Positions 35,018 through 43,531 of a stretch of 64,000 nt of DNA are shown in pieces. The position numbers and the translations under genes were made by a program. The notes under the pieces were generated by a model. The model saw only the letters and a list, made by a program, of their open reading frames with translations, was not told where the DNA came from and did not search any database. Source of the DNA: Verrucomicrobiota bacterium (GTDB taxonomy: Bacteria > Verrucomicrobiota > Verrucomicrobiia > Limisphaerales > UBA9464); NCBI GenBank assembly GCA_017309115.1, contig JAFLEF010000001.1, positions 120,616 to 184,615 on the forward strand. Direction: 5' to 3'. Numbering within the stretch: position 1 is the first letter of the stretch; every line of letters begins with the position of its first letter.

Positions 35018-38000
35018 TCAATCCGGCTGGACGCCCACTCGGTAGATCAGGGTGTCCGCGCCGGCCGGGATCGGAACCAACAGTTCTATGGTCGTCCCGT
35101 CGCCCGAGACCGGCGCACCGACCGGCTCCCAGGGCGCGCCCAGTCGCGCGGCGCCTTCGAGCTGATACCGACGACCCAGAGCACCCTCGAATCGCAACTG
35201 AAGTCCACCGTCCCGCAGCACCACCTCGCGCAATTTCAGGACGCTGTCCGCTCGCAAGTGGTCGGTGCCCGCCACGAATTCGTCGTAGGTGCTCATGCCG
35301 TCCTGGTCGGGATCCTCCATGGCATCGGCCGCGACGTTGGGATTGAGTTGATTCAACAATTCCCAGATGTCCCCGAGTCCGTCCCCGTCGAAATCCCGGT
35401 CAATCGGCGTCGGCAAGTCGGCCAACCGAGTCAGCACCAAAGCCCGTTCGCTACGGAAGGCGAGACCATCGACTCCCCAGGCCACGCCTGAGGTCGGATC
35501 GACGGTTCCTAGAAATCCGCCCAGGCGGTTGGTGACCGTAGGCACCGAACCCTCCACGTCGGCCACCTGGACACTCCACGCGCCAGTTCTGTTCCCGATG
35601 AACGCCACCCTTCGGGCCGCCGGCAAGGGAATCGGACTGCCCGACACGGCGAGATCCGGGCTGACGGCCAAAGTCAGCGCCTCGTTGACCCGTCCATCGT
35701 CCAAATAGGTCTTCAAGCCGAGATGGCGCAGCGAACCGGTAACGGCCTCGCGCGGACTCGTTCCGAGCAAAGTCCCTTCGAGATCGACCCGCTCGATCGG
35801 ATGACGCCGCTGGAAGTCCTCATAGGATTCCCGCGCCACAACGACCGTGCCATCCGGGGCGAAGTTGACCGCAGTAATGGACCGGGTGGTTTCCCGGGAG
35901 TGAATCGGCTTCACGCCAGTGGGGCCGATCGCCAACACCTGCAGTTCAACGGCACAGGCGGCCACCTGCGAGTTGAACGGATGAGCCACCAGATGACGAA
36001 TCGGCTGTTCGCCCGGCAGCGACCGGACCTCCTGCAGCAGCACGCCATCAGAAAGTCGGAACCGCCGGATGGTTCGCTCGGCGTCATAGGCGACCCACAA
36101 GCTTTGTCCGTCCGCACTCACGGCCAACGCACCCGGGGCGGGACCAAACCGTGACTCCGGATTGATGCGGCCCAACGCCGGATCGACCTCCACCACTCCA
36201 TCAGCCGCAGCCAGGAACAACCGTCGACCGGCCGGATCGGCCGCCAGAGCCGACTGAAACACATTCAGGCTGACGGACTGGCCGAAGCCAGGAATGGACC
36301 CCACCGACACATATCGGGTGACGAATTCGTTGCCGGGCAGCGGATCCGGGGCACTGGAGTAGGCGGAGGCCGTAGCGGGAAACCGGCCCATGTCGCCGGC
36401 CCGGAAACGGAATCGGACTTCCACGGTTTCTCCCGGAGCGAGTTGGTCCACCTGTCCGCGAAGACCGGTGTAGTAGTCGTGAGTGACCGTTCCACGGCTG
36501 GCTTCCAACAGAAGATAGTTACCCAGCCACGCCAGACTGTAGTGGACCCGGGGAGCGAGGCCCGGACCGGCGTTGGTGATCGTCAGTCGAAACTCGGAAT
36601 CCTCCCGAATGGAGATCGCCGGCGTCGTCAGCGTCAGGTGGGTTTGAATGTCCGCCGGAGCGGGCGCCGAGGGAATGGCCGAGGTGCGAAGGATGACCAC
36701 GCGATTGGGCGGTGACGCATTCTCGTGGGCGCGAAAGGCCACGCGATCACCACCGCACGACACGGCCGGACTCGCCGCCGGAAACTCCGCGCCGAAGGGG
36801 ATTTCCTCGATGAGCCGCCCGGTCTCGAGATCGAACACCTTCATCGACAGCAGGGCGGAGGTCTGGAAACCACCATTGTCGAAGAGGATCAGCCGGTTCT
36901 GATCGGGAAGCGGAATCACCGGTCCCAGAACATTCACGTTGTACGTCGTCACCCGCCCGAGATTGGGCCAGTCCTCGGCCCGCCCGCTGTTGCTGTAGAT
37001 TCGTTGCCCCACGATTCGCAGCTCGTTACCGCCGAGCACTCCGTTCGTCGAGGAAAGGGTCTTCAACCCGGTGGCGCTGAGTTGATGACGAGCGAGCCGG
37101 TAATCGAGAAATCCGGTGAAGGTGACCAGTTCATCTCCGGAAGGGGCGAGTTCCAGCATCGGTCCTTCGGCCACTTCGTCCGGCAAGCGCACACCGTCCT
37201 GAAAGGCCACCGTGCGATAGTAGACCGCGTCCTCGGAATTTTCGAAGTACCGGACGCTCCACGTGGCGACCAACCGCTCGGTTTCACCCGGAACGACCGC
37301 CAGATCGCGAACCCGGTGAAAGGCCTGGGGCGTGTTGGTGGCATAGTCGAACAGAGGAAGCGTTCGCCCCCAGGTCTCGGTGGGGAGATCAAAACGTCGG
37401 ATCACCGCCTCGCCATCGACCGCCACAAAAAGGGATTTCCCATCGGCGGACCGCACTAGACGTCCGGGCAGCGGACCGGTCGGGAACTCACCCGTGATCA
37501 GACCTGTCTCGGGATTGATCCGCACCAACCGGCCCGGCTGACCTTGGGCCGCATTGGCAGACACCGTGGCCCAAAGGGCATCCCGTTCCGGATCGTAGCA
37601 AAGATCGATCGCCGCGAGATCGATTGCCTGACGCGAGTCGGGCCGCAGGTCGAAGCGAATCACGGGTTGGGGCGCCACCGTGTTGTTGGTTGGAACCGAA
37701 TCGCGTTGCAGCAGGGAAACCCGCGCCGAGAGCGGATGGATTCCCGCCAGGTTGGGCCGTAAGCGCAGCCGAAGCGTGGTCGACGCTCCCGCCGGAAGGG
37801 GTGGCAGGCTGGCCGTCCATCCCCCGAAAACACTGGTTCCACTCCCGCCGGGCACTTCCGCCTCCACCCACGTCCAGCCCAGCGGCAGGGTACCGTCAAG
37901 CGTGACGACCGTCGCGGCGGCCGGACCGGCATTGGTGACGGTGAGCATCCAATCGATCTCCCGGCCCACCTGGATGTCCGTCGGCAACACACTGCTGATC

Positions 38001-41000
38001 TGCAGGTCGGTGGCGGCGCCCGGATCAACGAAGGCGGAATCGACCAGGTACAGAGTTGAATCCGCCCGGAACGCCAGTCCGCGTTCTCCCCAGCGCACGA
38101 GGCGCGTGACCCCCAACTCGGGATTCACGTTGGGAAAGGTGATCGTCTCGGTGGCTGTTCCGAGGGACAAGCTGGCCCGGGTGAGATGCACCAGGGAGTC
38201 GGCGCTCCGCAGGAAGAATCCCTGGCCCTTGGCCGGTTCGACGGTGAGCACGGAGTGACCCAGGCCGGCAATTCCGGGAAGGACCGACAGCGTCGCCGCG
38301 TCCAGGACGTTGCCCGCCACCGAATACAGCCGTCCTTCCGCGAACGCCCAGGTGAGCGAAGGCACTTCGGGTCCAGCGCGGCGCAGTTCGATTCCCTGGT
38401 CGGTAATGGCGTACTCACTCAACTGCGGTTGGACGCCGCTGGTGAACGACGGGATGATGACATACAGCCGGTCATTGTTCCCGGGGGTCATTCCCATCCA
38501 CATCAGATTGCCCGGGCTGATGGCCATCGGTTGCCGGACTCCATTTACGTAAAGCGCAATCTCGTTCCCGGCGTTCATCTGGGCGCGGTAGACCACCACG
38601 GAGTCATTTCGGCCAGGACGGGCAGCCAGCTGAACTGGCCAATGACTGTCCAGAGAGAACGAGGCCGAGATTGAGAACGAGGTCAGGTCCACTCGTTGCA
38701 CCCGGCCTTCCCCATACGATCCAACCCAGAGCACGGTGCCGTCGTCCGACAAGGCGAGGGCCGACGGATCCGCAGCGACGGACAGTGAGCGTTCAATCTC
38801 CCCGGTGTTCGGATTCACCACTACCAATTCATTGGGATGTGTCGCATCCAGGGCCGCGACCACCGCCAGCAACCGACCCCAGCCGGGATGCAGCACAAGA
38901 TCCGTCACCTCCAAATCCAGCGCCCGCACGGTTTCATCCCACACTTCGGACCACTTCACAGCGGTTTGGAAGTCCACCGCAGTGGCGGTGACGGTGACCA
39001 AGGAGGTTCCGCGGAATGGCGGGTTGGTCGCCGGTTCCAGGGAGAATACCGCGTTGGTGGATCCGGCCGGAATTCGTACCGAAGCGGGAACGGACAGAAT
39101 TCCCGAAGTGTTCAACTCGAGTCGAACCTCCAAGTCCGACGGAAGAATCCCGGACAGCGCGACCATGCCCTGAACCGGCGCCTCCCCGCGAATCCGCCCG
39201 GGAACGGTCAGACGAAGCTGCCGGTCCTCATTGTCGACGGCGAGCAGGGACGCCGAGCCCGCAGTCCAGTTGCCAGTCCGCGCCGTGATCTGGACCGCCA
39301 GATTGCCGTCGATCACCGGGTCGTTGACGGCGCGAATCGGAAACGGCGCCTGCGTTTTCCCCGGCGGAATCCAGACACCGGCGGGCAGCAGGAGTTGTCC
39401 GGACGGATCAGTCGTCAGTTCCACCCACACGGCCACTTCGGGCGCCCGATCCACCTGGACGATCCCCTCCCCGTCCGCTCCGGCTTCCGTCAGTTGGTTG
39501 GGCACCACGAGGGAAAGCCGGGCCGTCTCGTTGTCCCCCAGCGACAAGGTTCCCTGGGTCCGGGCAAATCCCGGAGCCCGCAGACGAATCGTAACGATCT
39601 GCCGACCCTGCAGCGCGGAATCCTCCAGCACCGACAGCGGCAACGACACCTGCGTTGCCCCCGCCGGGAACACCACGGTCGCCGGCAACGGCAGACGGGC
39701 CGGCCAGCTCGATTCGAGTTGGATCACCAGATTGGTGGCAACGGCCGACGGCAGGCGAAGGGTGGCCGTCGCGCGCTCGCCTTCATTCAGTTCCGCCGGC
39801 AATTCCAGGGCAATGACAGGCGAAGGTGCGAGATCCACCAACCCGCTCCACCCAACGCGTCCCTGCCGATCATCGGCCAGGAACAGCAGGTTGGTGCCGG
39901 CTGGTTCCGGTTCGACGGTTCCTGCCCAACGGCCATCGTTGAACCGGTCCGTCGCCGCCGGAAACATTTCGCGAACCGTGACTCCCGGAAGGAACAGCGG
40001 CCCACCATACGGATTTACGCGTCCGAAGGAGTCGGCGCACACCAGCCAGTCCGAGGCCCGCTGACGGTCGCGACTGCCAACGCGTTGGTAGACATCACCG
40101 CCCGAAGTCGCTCGCGGCGCGGGCGAGCCAATCCACTCCGCGAGGGGCACCGCCACCGGTTCCGCAATCGAAACCGGGAAGGCCTGATCCGCCGCGAAGA
40201 AATCCACAATCGCGCCGTTGGCATCCTGGACCAGGACGGCCAGCACGCGATTGGCGTTGTTGAAATTCCAGGCCAGGGCCTGCCCGGTGAAGAACGTGGA
40301 GCCTCCTCCCGGGGCCGGACCGCCCCGACGCAACGTGATGACCTTGCCCGCCGCGACCGACGAACCCACCGGAAAAACAAAGAGGGTCCGCGGCTTGGGC
40401 CACGTGGTCGAGTCGTACAAAGAGACCTGCCAGCCTGCGATATCCAGGGGTGCCGTGGTGCCATTGAGGAATTCCACACCCACATTGGGCGACACTTCAC
40501 TGATCACCAGGGAGGCCGGTCGGGAATCGGTCGAGACCGTCGCGAGTTGGACCGTGTTGGAGTAACCACCTGCCGGGAAACCCGAGGCGCTCAACGCTCC
40601 CAATTCCACCGTCACCGGCTGGAACGCCTGCATCGATTCTTCCGGAAGCGTCCATCGCAAGGCCGCCGGCGGACCGTTGGTCCCAGTGCGAAAGGACCAG
40701 ACCGGACTGGCTCGTGTTCCGTCCGGATCCGTCACCTGAACCTGCCAGCGGTAAAGGGTGTCCGGCTGCAACGCGGGCAAAGCCAGACTGGGATCTCGGG
40801 TGGTCCCCAGGAGGTCCGTAGCGACGAGCGTGGCATTGGTGCTCAGGAGAACGTCGTAGGTCGTATTCGGCGGAGCGGACACTTCCAGGCGCACCTCATC
40901 GAGGTACACGGTGACGGGCCCAACATTGTCCGACTCGATGAACGCGATGCGAATGGTCCGGCCCGCAAACGCACCCAGGTTGGCGCTGCGTCGCACCCAC

Positions 41001-41536
41001 GGAGTCCGCCTGGGATCGCTCGGAACCAACTGATGCAATATGGCCAGGGGAAAGCCGTCCGGGGTCTGAACTTCGACGCGGAACGTTTGGTCGGGAGGCG
41101 TATGGGGAACGTTGCTCTGGATCTGATCCACCCAACTGAGCACGGCACCGGTCGCCTCGGGCGGCAGCGTCACCACCTGCGATAGCCCCACAGGTCCCGG
41201 GATCTGACCAAAAAGGAATCCGGCGGCAAAGTTACCGGAGAACACCCGGGTTGGGGACACCTTGGCGTCGACCGGGCGGAGATCCTTGCCGGCCGGAACA
41301 TCCCGATCCCAACCGGTGAAGTCCCCCGATTCAAAGCCCCCATTAACCACCAACGAATCCCCCCAACCCACCCACGTCAACCGCTCCAACGCCGGCGAGA
41401 GGGCCACGCGATTGGTGAGAGGACCAGGCCCTTCCGGTGGGGGCAACGCGGCGAGGGTCTTCTGAAGGACTCCGAGAGAAATCGCGAGGATCCAGAACAC
41501 CTTCGCCAGATCTGAGAGGAAGTTGGCAGGCTGCAT
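35018..41536 (-). CDS. Giant secreted multidomain protein (lamin-tail, Calx-beta-like, YVTN propellers, DUF11)
   Basis: A 2172-residue protein with a signal peptide (VFWILAISLGVLQKTLA). Approximate order: a carbohydrate-binding-like beta sandwich (60-230, NGGFESGDFTGWDRD), a fibronectin-III-like unit (230-290), a lamin-tail-like domain (339-412, EFLNGTTAPLDIAGWQVSLYD), Calx-beta-like repeats (560-780), a YVTN-type propeller (880-1095, VVNPNTGEIERSLSVAADPSAL), a DUF11 domain (1175-1282), a second propeller (1295-1610), a second DUF11-like domain (1630-1740), a third propeller (1750-2045), a calcium-binding type-3 repeat (DFDGDGLGDIWE, DPDQDGMSTYDEF) and a terminal RRYQLEGA..W module. It is the first gene of the sigma/CsgG-like operon and the best candidate for the cargo or surface structure. 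No enzyme domain was seen. Confidence 0.83.
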   Translation of the reverse strand: MQPANFLSDLAKVFWILAISLGVLQKTLAALPPPEGPGPLTNRVALSPALERLTWVGWGDSLVVNGGFESGDFTGWDRDVPAGKDLRPVDAKVSPTRVFSGNFAAGFLFGQIPGPVGLSQVVTLPPEATGAVLSWVDQIQSNVPHTPPDQTFRVEVQTPDGFPLAILHQLVPSDPRRTPWVRRSANLGAFAGRTIRIAFIESDNVGPVTVYLDEVRLEVSAPPNTTYDVLLSTNATLVATDLLGTTRDPSLALPALQPDTLYRWQVQVTDPDGTRASPVWSFRTGTNGPPAALRWTLPEESMQAFQPVTVELGALSASGFPAGGYSNTVQLATVSTDSRPASLVISEVSPNVGVEFLNGTTAPLDIAGWQVSLYDSTTWPKPRTLFVFPVGSSVAAGKVITLRRGGPAPGGGSTFFTGQALAWNFNNANRVLAVLVQDANGAIVDFFAADQAFPVSIAEPVAVPLAEWIGSPAPRATSGGDVYQRVGSRDRQRASDWLVCADSFGRVNPYGGPLFLPGVTVREMFPAATDRFNDGRWAGTVEPEPAGTNLLFLADDRQGRVGWSGLVDLAPSPVIALELPAELNEGERATATLRLPSAVATNLVIQLESSWPARLPLPATVVFPAGATQVSLPLSVLEDSALQGRQIVTIRLRAPGFARTQGTLSLGDNETARLSLVVPNQLTEAGADGEGIVQVDRAPEVAVWVELTTDPSGQLLLPAGVWIPPGKTQAPFPIRAVNDPVIDGNLAVQITARTGNWTAGSASLLAVDNEDRQLRLTVPGRIRGEAPVQGMVALSGILPSDLEVRLELNTSGILSVPASVRIPAGSTNAVFSLEPATNPPFRGTSLVTVTATAVDFQTAVKWSEVWDETVRALDLEVTDLVLHPGWGRLLAVVAALDATHPNELVVVNPNTGEIERSLSVAADPSALALSDDGTVLWVGSYGEGRVQRVDLTSFSISASFSLDSHWPVQLAARPGRNDSVVVYRAQMNAGNEIALYVNGVRQPMAISPGNLMWMGMTPGNNDRLYVIIPSFTSGVQPQLSEYAITDQGIELRRAGPEVPSLTWAFAEGRLYSVAGNVLDAATLSVLPGIAGLGHSVLTVEPAKGQGFFLRSADSLVHLTRASLSLGTATETITFPNVNPELGVTRLVRWGERGLAFRADSTLYLVDSAFVDPGAATDLQISSVLPTDIQVGREIDWMLTVTNAGPAAATVVTLDGTLPLGWTWVEAEVPGGSGTSVFGGWTASLPPLPAGASTTLRLRLRPNLAGIHPLSARVSLLQRDSVPTNNTVAPQPVIRFDLRPDSRQAIDLAAIDLCYDPERDALWATVSANAAQGQPGRLVRINPETGLITGEFPTGPLPGRLVRSADGKSLFVAVDGEAVIRRFDLPTETWGRTLPLFDYATNTPQAFHRVRDLAVVPGETERLVATWSVRYFENSEDAVYYRTVAFQDGVRLPDEVAEGPMLELAPSGDELVTFTGFLDYRLARHQLSATGLKTLSSTNGVLGGNELRIVGQRIYSNSGRAEDWPNLGRVTTYNVNVLGPVIPLPDQNRLILFDNGGFQTSALLSMKVFDLETGRLIEEIPFGAEFPAASPAVSCGGDRVAFRAHENASPPNRVVILRTSAIPSAPAPADIQTHLTLTTPAISIREDSEFRLTITNAGPGLAPRVHYSLAWLGNYLLLEASRGTVTHDYYTGLRGQVDQLAPGETVEVRFRFRAGDMGRFPATASAYSSAPDPLPGNEFVTRYVSVGSIPGFGQSVSLNVFQSALAADPAGRRLFLAAADGVVEVDPALGRINPESRFGPAPGALAVSADGQSLWVAYDAERTIRRFRLSDGVLLQEVRSLPGEQPIRHLVAHPFNSQVAACAVELQVLAIGPTGVKPIHSRETTRSITAVNFAPDGTVVVARESYEDFQRRHPIERVDLEGTLLGTSPREAVTGSLRHLGLKTYLDDGRVNEALTLAVSPDLAVSGSPIPLPAARRVAFIGNRTGAWSVQVADVEGSVPTVTNRLGGFLGTVDPTSGVAWGVDGLAFRSERALVLTRLADLPTPIDRDFDGDGLGDIWELLNQLNPNVAADAMEDPDQDGMSTYDEFVAGTDHLRADSVLKLREVVLRDGGLQLRFEGALGRRYQLEGAARLGAPWEPVGAPVSGDGTTIELLVPIPAGADTLIYRVGVQPD

Positions 41537-41757
41537 CTAGGCTGCCTACCTGCGTCTGCCCCGAACCGCAAGGAACAAGGGCTGGATTGCGGATGATCAG
41601 GATCGGGCACGCTTCGAGCCGGTGAAGGAGTCTCCAAAATACTAACAAAAATAATCGTCCTTGGCATTGCACCTGCCTAGCTTTGACCCACATCCGGAGC
41701 GCCAACTTGCCGAGTCTTCTCGGCCCGCTCCGTCAGTATCTCAACCTCTCGTTCGAC

Positions 41758-43278
41758 ATGAAAATCAGACTCTATCTCAGCGTGGTCCTCTCGGTCGCTT
41801 GCGCCCTTAGTACAGCCCTGTCCGCCGAGTATTCGGTGGTCGATTTGGGTCCGGGCGTGGCTCGCGCCATCAGCAATTCCGGCCGAGTAGCCGGCTACGA
41901 TTCCGCCAACGGATTCACCTACGATGCCGTCAATGGCCGGCAAGCCACGCCGCCCTTGACCGTCTACATCCCGGATGACCCATTCCAACCACCGGGGTAC
42001 GGCCCCTACTTCTCGCTCATCAACGTCAAGTGGTTTGGCCTCAATGACGCTGGTCTGCTGGTAGGTTCCGGGGTGATGAGCAATCGGTTTTCGTCGTTGC
42101 GCCCGAACGTCGATCTCAACCCCTATCCCATTTTTTGGAACGGAAGTGGGAATCCCACCAACCTGATGGCGCCGGGCACCTTTGGACGGGCCGTGAATTC
42201 TGCGGGCGTGGCCGTCGGTGGGGCGTTTCGATTTGATGGGACCACCGCTCAAGACGTTGGATTGAGCGCGACCTTGGACATCAACGACGCCGGCACCATC
42301 TCCGGATATATCGCCGATCCTGGAAATGGAGCGACTCAGGCCGCCTTTTGGAAAGACGGCGCGGTTCAAGTGGTGACGGTGATCGATACCGGTGGGTTTG
42401 GATTCCGTTATGGGTTCGCCGCCACCGCCATCAATTCGGCCGGCCAACTCGCGGGGAACATCAGCTATAGCAGCTTCGGCGGCTCCTATGTCTACGGTTT
42501 CCTGTGGTCACCTTCCCAAACCAATCTGATTAATGCCCCGACCGGAGGTCTCTTCGACAACGAAGTCTTGGTGAATGACCTGAACGACGCCGGAGCGGTG
42601 GTCGGCAGCTGGAAGAACGCCCAGGGCCAGCGGGCATACATTTACCGCAATGAAACGGTTACGGACCTCAACACACTGATCCCCACCGGCGGATGGCAGC
42701 TCACCGCCGCCTATGCCATCAACGGTTCCGGCCAGATCGTCGGTGAAGGGGTGCTGAACGGCGTGACGCGCGCCTTTCTGCTGAACCCGTTGAACCCCGG
42801 CGAAGGACAGCCTCCTTCCATTCTGGTTCAACCGCAGGGCGGACGCTTCGGTCTGGGGGAAACCGCGACCCTGTCGGTCTCCGCCAACGGAACCCCTCCG
42901 TTGACCTACCAATGGCAACACGAGGGAACCAATCTGGTCGGAGAAACATCCCAAACTCTTGTCCTCTCCGGACTCGATGCCGGGGACAACGGCACCTATC
43001 GGGTGATCATCAAGAACACCGCTGGAGAAGCCTTCAGCCAAGAAGCCATCGTCACCGTACTGGACCCGGAAATTGGGGTCCTCCGCTACGCCGGTGTCAC
43101 GGTGACGGGCGCGGTGGGCGGCGTGTACCGGATTGACGCCTCGCCCAGTCTCACGCTGCCGACCTGGTCACCCCTGACTCAGTTCACCCTGACCAATTCG
43201 CCCCAGGTCTGGATCGACCTGGAGTCCGGCACCAACACCGGACCGCGCTACTACCGGAGCGTTCGCATCCTGCCGTAG
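41758..43278 (+). CDS. Secreted HAF-repeat protein with Ig-like domain
   Basis: A 506-residue protein from ATG 41758 with signal peptide (MKIRLYLSVVLSVACALSTALSA, about 1-23). Residues 25-365 carry HAF-type repeats: ISNSGRVAGYD, LNDAGLLVGSG, VNSAGVAVGGAF, INDAGTISGYI, INSAGQLAGNI, LNDAGAVVGSW and INGSGQIVGEG. An immunoglobulin-like domain follows (about 375-460: ILVQPQGGRFGLGETATLSV, LTYQWQHEGTNL, GLDAGDNGTYRVIIKN). The C-terminus (VYRIDASPSLTLPTWSPLTQF...RYYRSVRI) is a version of the 'RxxxS.sL..W..l...RFYRx' tail typical of the genome. It is transcribed divergently from the giant operon across a 221-bp gap in which I found no convincing promoter motif. Confidence 0.84.
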   Translation: MKIRLYLSVVLSVACALSTALSAEYSVVDLGPGVARAISNSGRVAGYDSANGFTYDAVNGRQATPPLTVYIPDDPFQPPGYGPYFSLINVKWFGLNDAGLLVGSGVMSNRFSSLRPNVDLNPYPIFWNGSGNPTNLMAPGTFGRAVNSAGVAVGGAFRFDGTTAQDVGLSATLDINDAGTISGYIADPGNGATQAAFWKDGAVQVVTVIDTGGFGFRYGFAATAINSAGQLAGNISYSSFGGSYVYGFLWSPSQTNLINAPTGGLFDNEVLVNDLNDAGAVVGSWKNAQGQRAYIYRNETVTDLNTLIPTGGWQLTAAYAINGSGQIVGEGVLNGVTRAFLLNPLNPGEGQPPSILVQPQGGRFGLGETATLSVSANGTPPLTYQWQHEGTNLVGETSQTLVLSGLDAGDNGTYRVIIKNTAGEAFSQEAIVTVLDPEIGVLRYAGVTVTGAVGGVYRIDASPSLTLPTWSPLTQFTLTNSPQVWIDLESGTNTGPRYYRSVRILP

Positions 43279-43334
43279 GCGACCGTGAATTGTGATTGGG
43301 CGGGAACCCGGCCTGATTACTTGGTGGCCTGCGC

Positions 43335-43482
43335 CGGCTTCAGCCTTCCTTGGCCGTCGAGGCTTTTCCATCCGCGCGCCAGATGCGGTACTGGACCTCG
43401 ACGCCCTCGGGCACATAAACGACGAGCGGCAGGCGACTGGAAGCTTTATTCCAGAGCTCACCGAGTGACAATCAGGTTCGGG
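43335..43482 (-). pseudogene. Ecotin gene, internal-deletion derivative
   Basis: Two adjoining blocks match the ecotin locus at 52.9-53.5 kb. Bases 43335-43438 match 52863-52966 (3' end of the ecotin gene, about 90% identity, no indel). Bases 43438-43481 match about 53413-53456, which lies upstream of the ecotin start. The central ~445 bp, carrying the start, signal peptide and reactive loop, are missing. Only the last ~33 codons remain, so no inhibitor can be made. The gap between the HAF protein and the 2462-aa gene holds nothing else that I can name. Confidence 0.82.
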
Positions 43483-43531
43483 TCAGGCGACTTCCTTCAG
43501 CGCGCGGAGCAGGGATTTTTGAAGTGATCAC

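Noticed and set aside
38837-41185. 782-codon plus-strand frame opposite the giant protein
   Set aside because: Its composition is Arg/Gly/His-rich without any motif, and the opposite strand encodes recognisable domains.
41640-41700. Sigma-54-like promoter (TTGGCATTGC) before the HAF/Ig protein
   Set aside because: The GG and GC elements are not at the required spacing.
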